A stretch of 12,216 nt of DNA from positions 1 to 12,216 of the forward strand of contig DATCLN010000144.1 in the NCBI GenBank assembly GCA_036563895.1, read 5' to 3'. Both the position numbers and the translations under genes were made by a program. This document shows positions 12,136-12,216 of this stretch, piece after piece; within the stretch, counting starts at the first letter, position 1; each line of letters opens with the position of its first letter. Under the pieces are notes generated by a model. The model did not search any database. It was not told where the DNA came from and saw only the letters and a program-made list of their open reading frames with translations. The stretch comes from ZCTH02-B3 sp036563895 (GTDB lineage Bacteria > Bacillota > Bacilli > Paenibacillales > Paenibacillaceae).

Positions 12136-12216
12136 GTTCCATCTTATGTTCCATCGAAGGAAAATCAAACAATAACGCCTGTGGCTATCCAAAGGCTGAC
12201 CTGACCTCCACAGCCA
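12136..12216. other. Window edge without a recognisable gene
   Basis: 81 bases. GTTCCATC occurs twice (12136-12143 and 12149-12156), and CTGTGG (12179-12184) can pair with CCACAG (12208-12213). No coding region on either strand is supported; the element continues past the window end. Confidence 0.5.

Overview
The window looks like a chromosomal segment from a GC-rich, low-GC-phylum Gram-positive of the Paenibacillus/Cohnella/Thermobacillus type. This rests on strong GGAGG-type ribosome binding sites, sigma-A-like promoters, abundant hairpin-plus-T-run terminators, and genes whose closest remembered relatives are Bacillus and Paenibacillus proteins (YtoI, YtkL, YpgR/CvfC, UgtP-like glycosyltransferase, Zur, AgrB/AgrD). 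The genus is inferred, not proven. I see no rRNA, tRNA, insertion sequence, CRISPR array or phage gene.

Layout. 1-922: a structured leader, a secreted SH3b-NlpC/P60 cell-wall hydrolase, and its terminator. 923-1390: an AT-rich stretch with an almost ideal promoter driving an unrecognised 63-residue protein that has its own terminator. 1328-2890: the YtoI-like DRTGG/CBS/hotdog sensor protein, with an unusual nested inverted repeat over its promoter and ribosome binding site; a strong hairpin separates it from the convergent YtkL metallo-hydrolase (2948-3637, minus). 3784-4773: a membrane-anchored alpha/beta hydrolase, convergent through a shared terminator with a minus-strand CvfC/YpgR-like Nfu-N plus HEAT-repeat protein (4849-5991). 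5992-6320 is gene-free but holds a tandem repeat, a minus-strand terminator and a palindrome. 6321-7469 (minus) is a UgtP/MGDG-synthase-type glycosyltransferase, divergent from zur (7636-8094).

8214-10186 is the most interesting region: a compact Agr-type peptide quorum-sensing locus. It encodes a polytopic membrane protein resembling a stand-alone AgrC sensor domain, then AgrB (peptidase/cyclase), then a 40-residue AgrD cyclic-lactone autoinducer precursor, then a LytTR DNA-binding protein without a receiver domain. The first three genes overlap each other and should be co-translated. No histidine kinase domain and no receiver domain are present, so the locus has signal production and DNA-binding parts but lacks the usual phosphorelay. 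Paired direct repeats with a 21-bp period sit just upstream of the -10 of this operon and could be LytTR sites.

10316-12029 is a two-gene ABC transporter (BcrA-type ATPase and ABC-2 permease, overlapping by 8 bp), closed by a strong terminator at 12089-12135. Its position straight after the LytTR gene makes it a candidate output of the quorum-sensing locus, but this is only inference.
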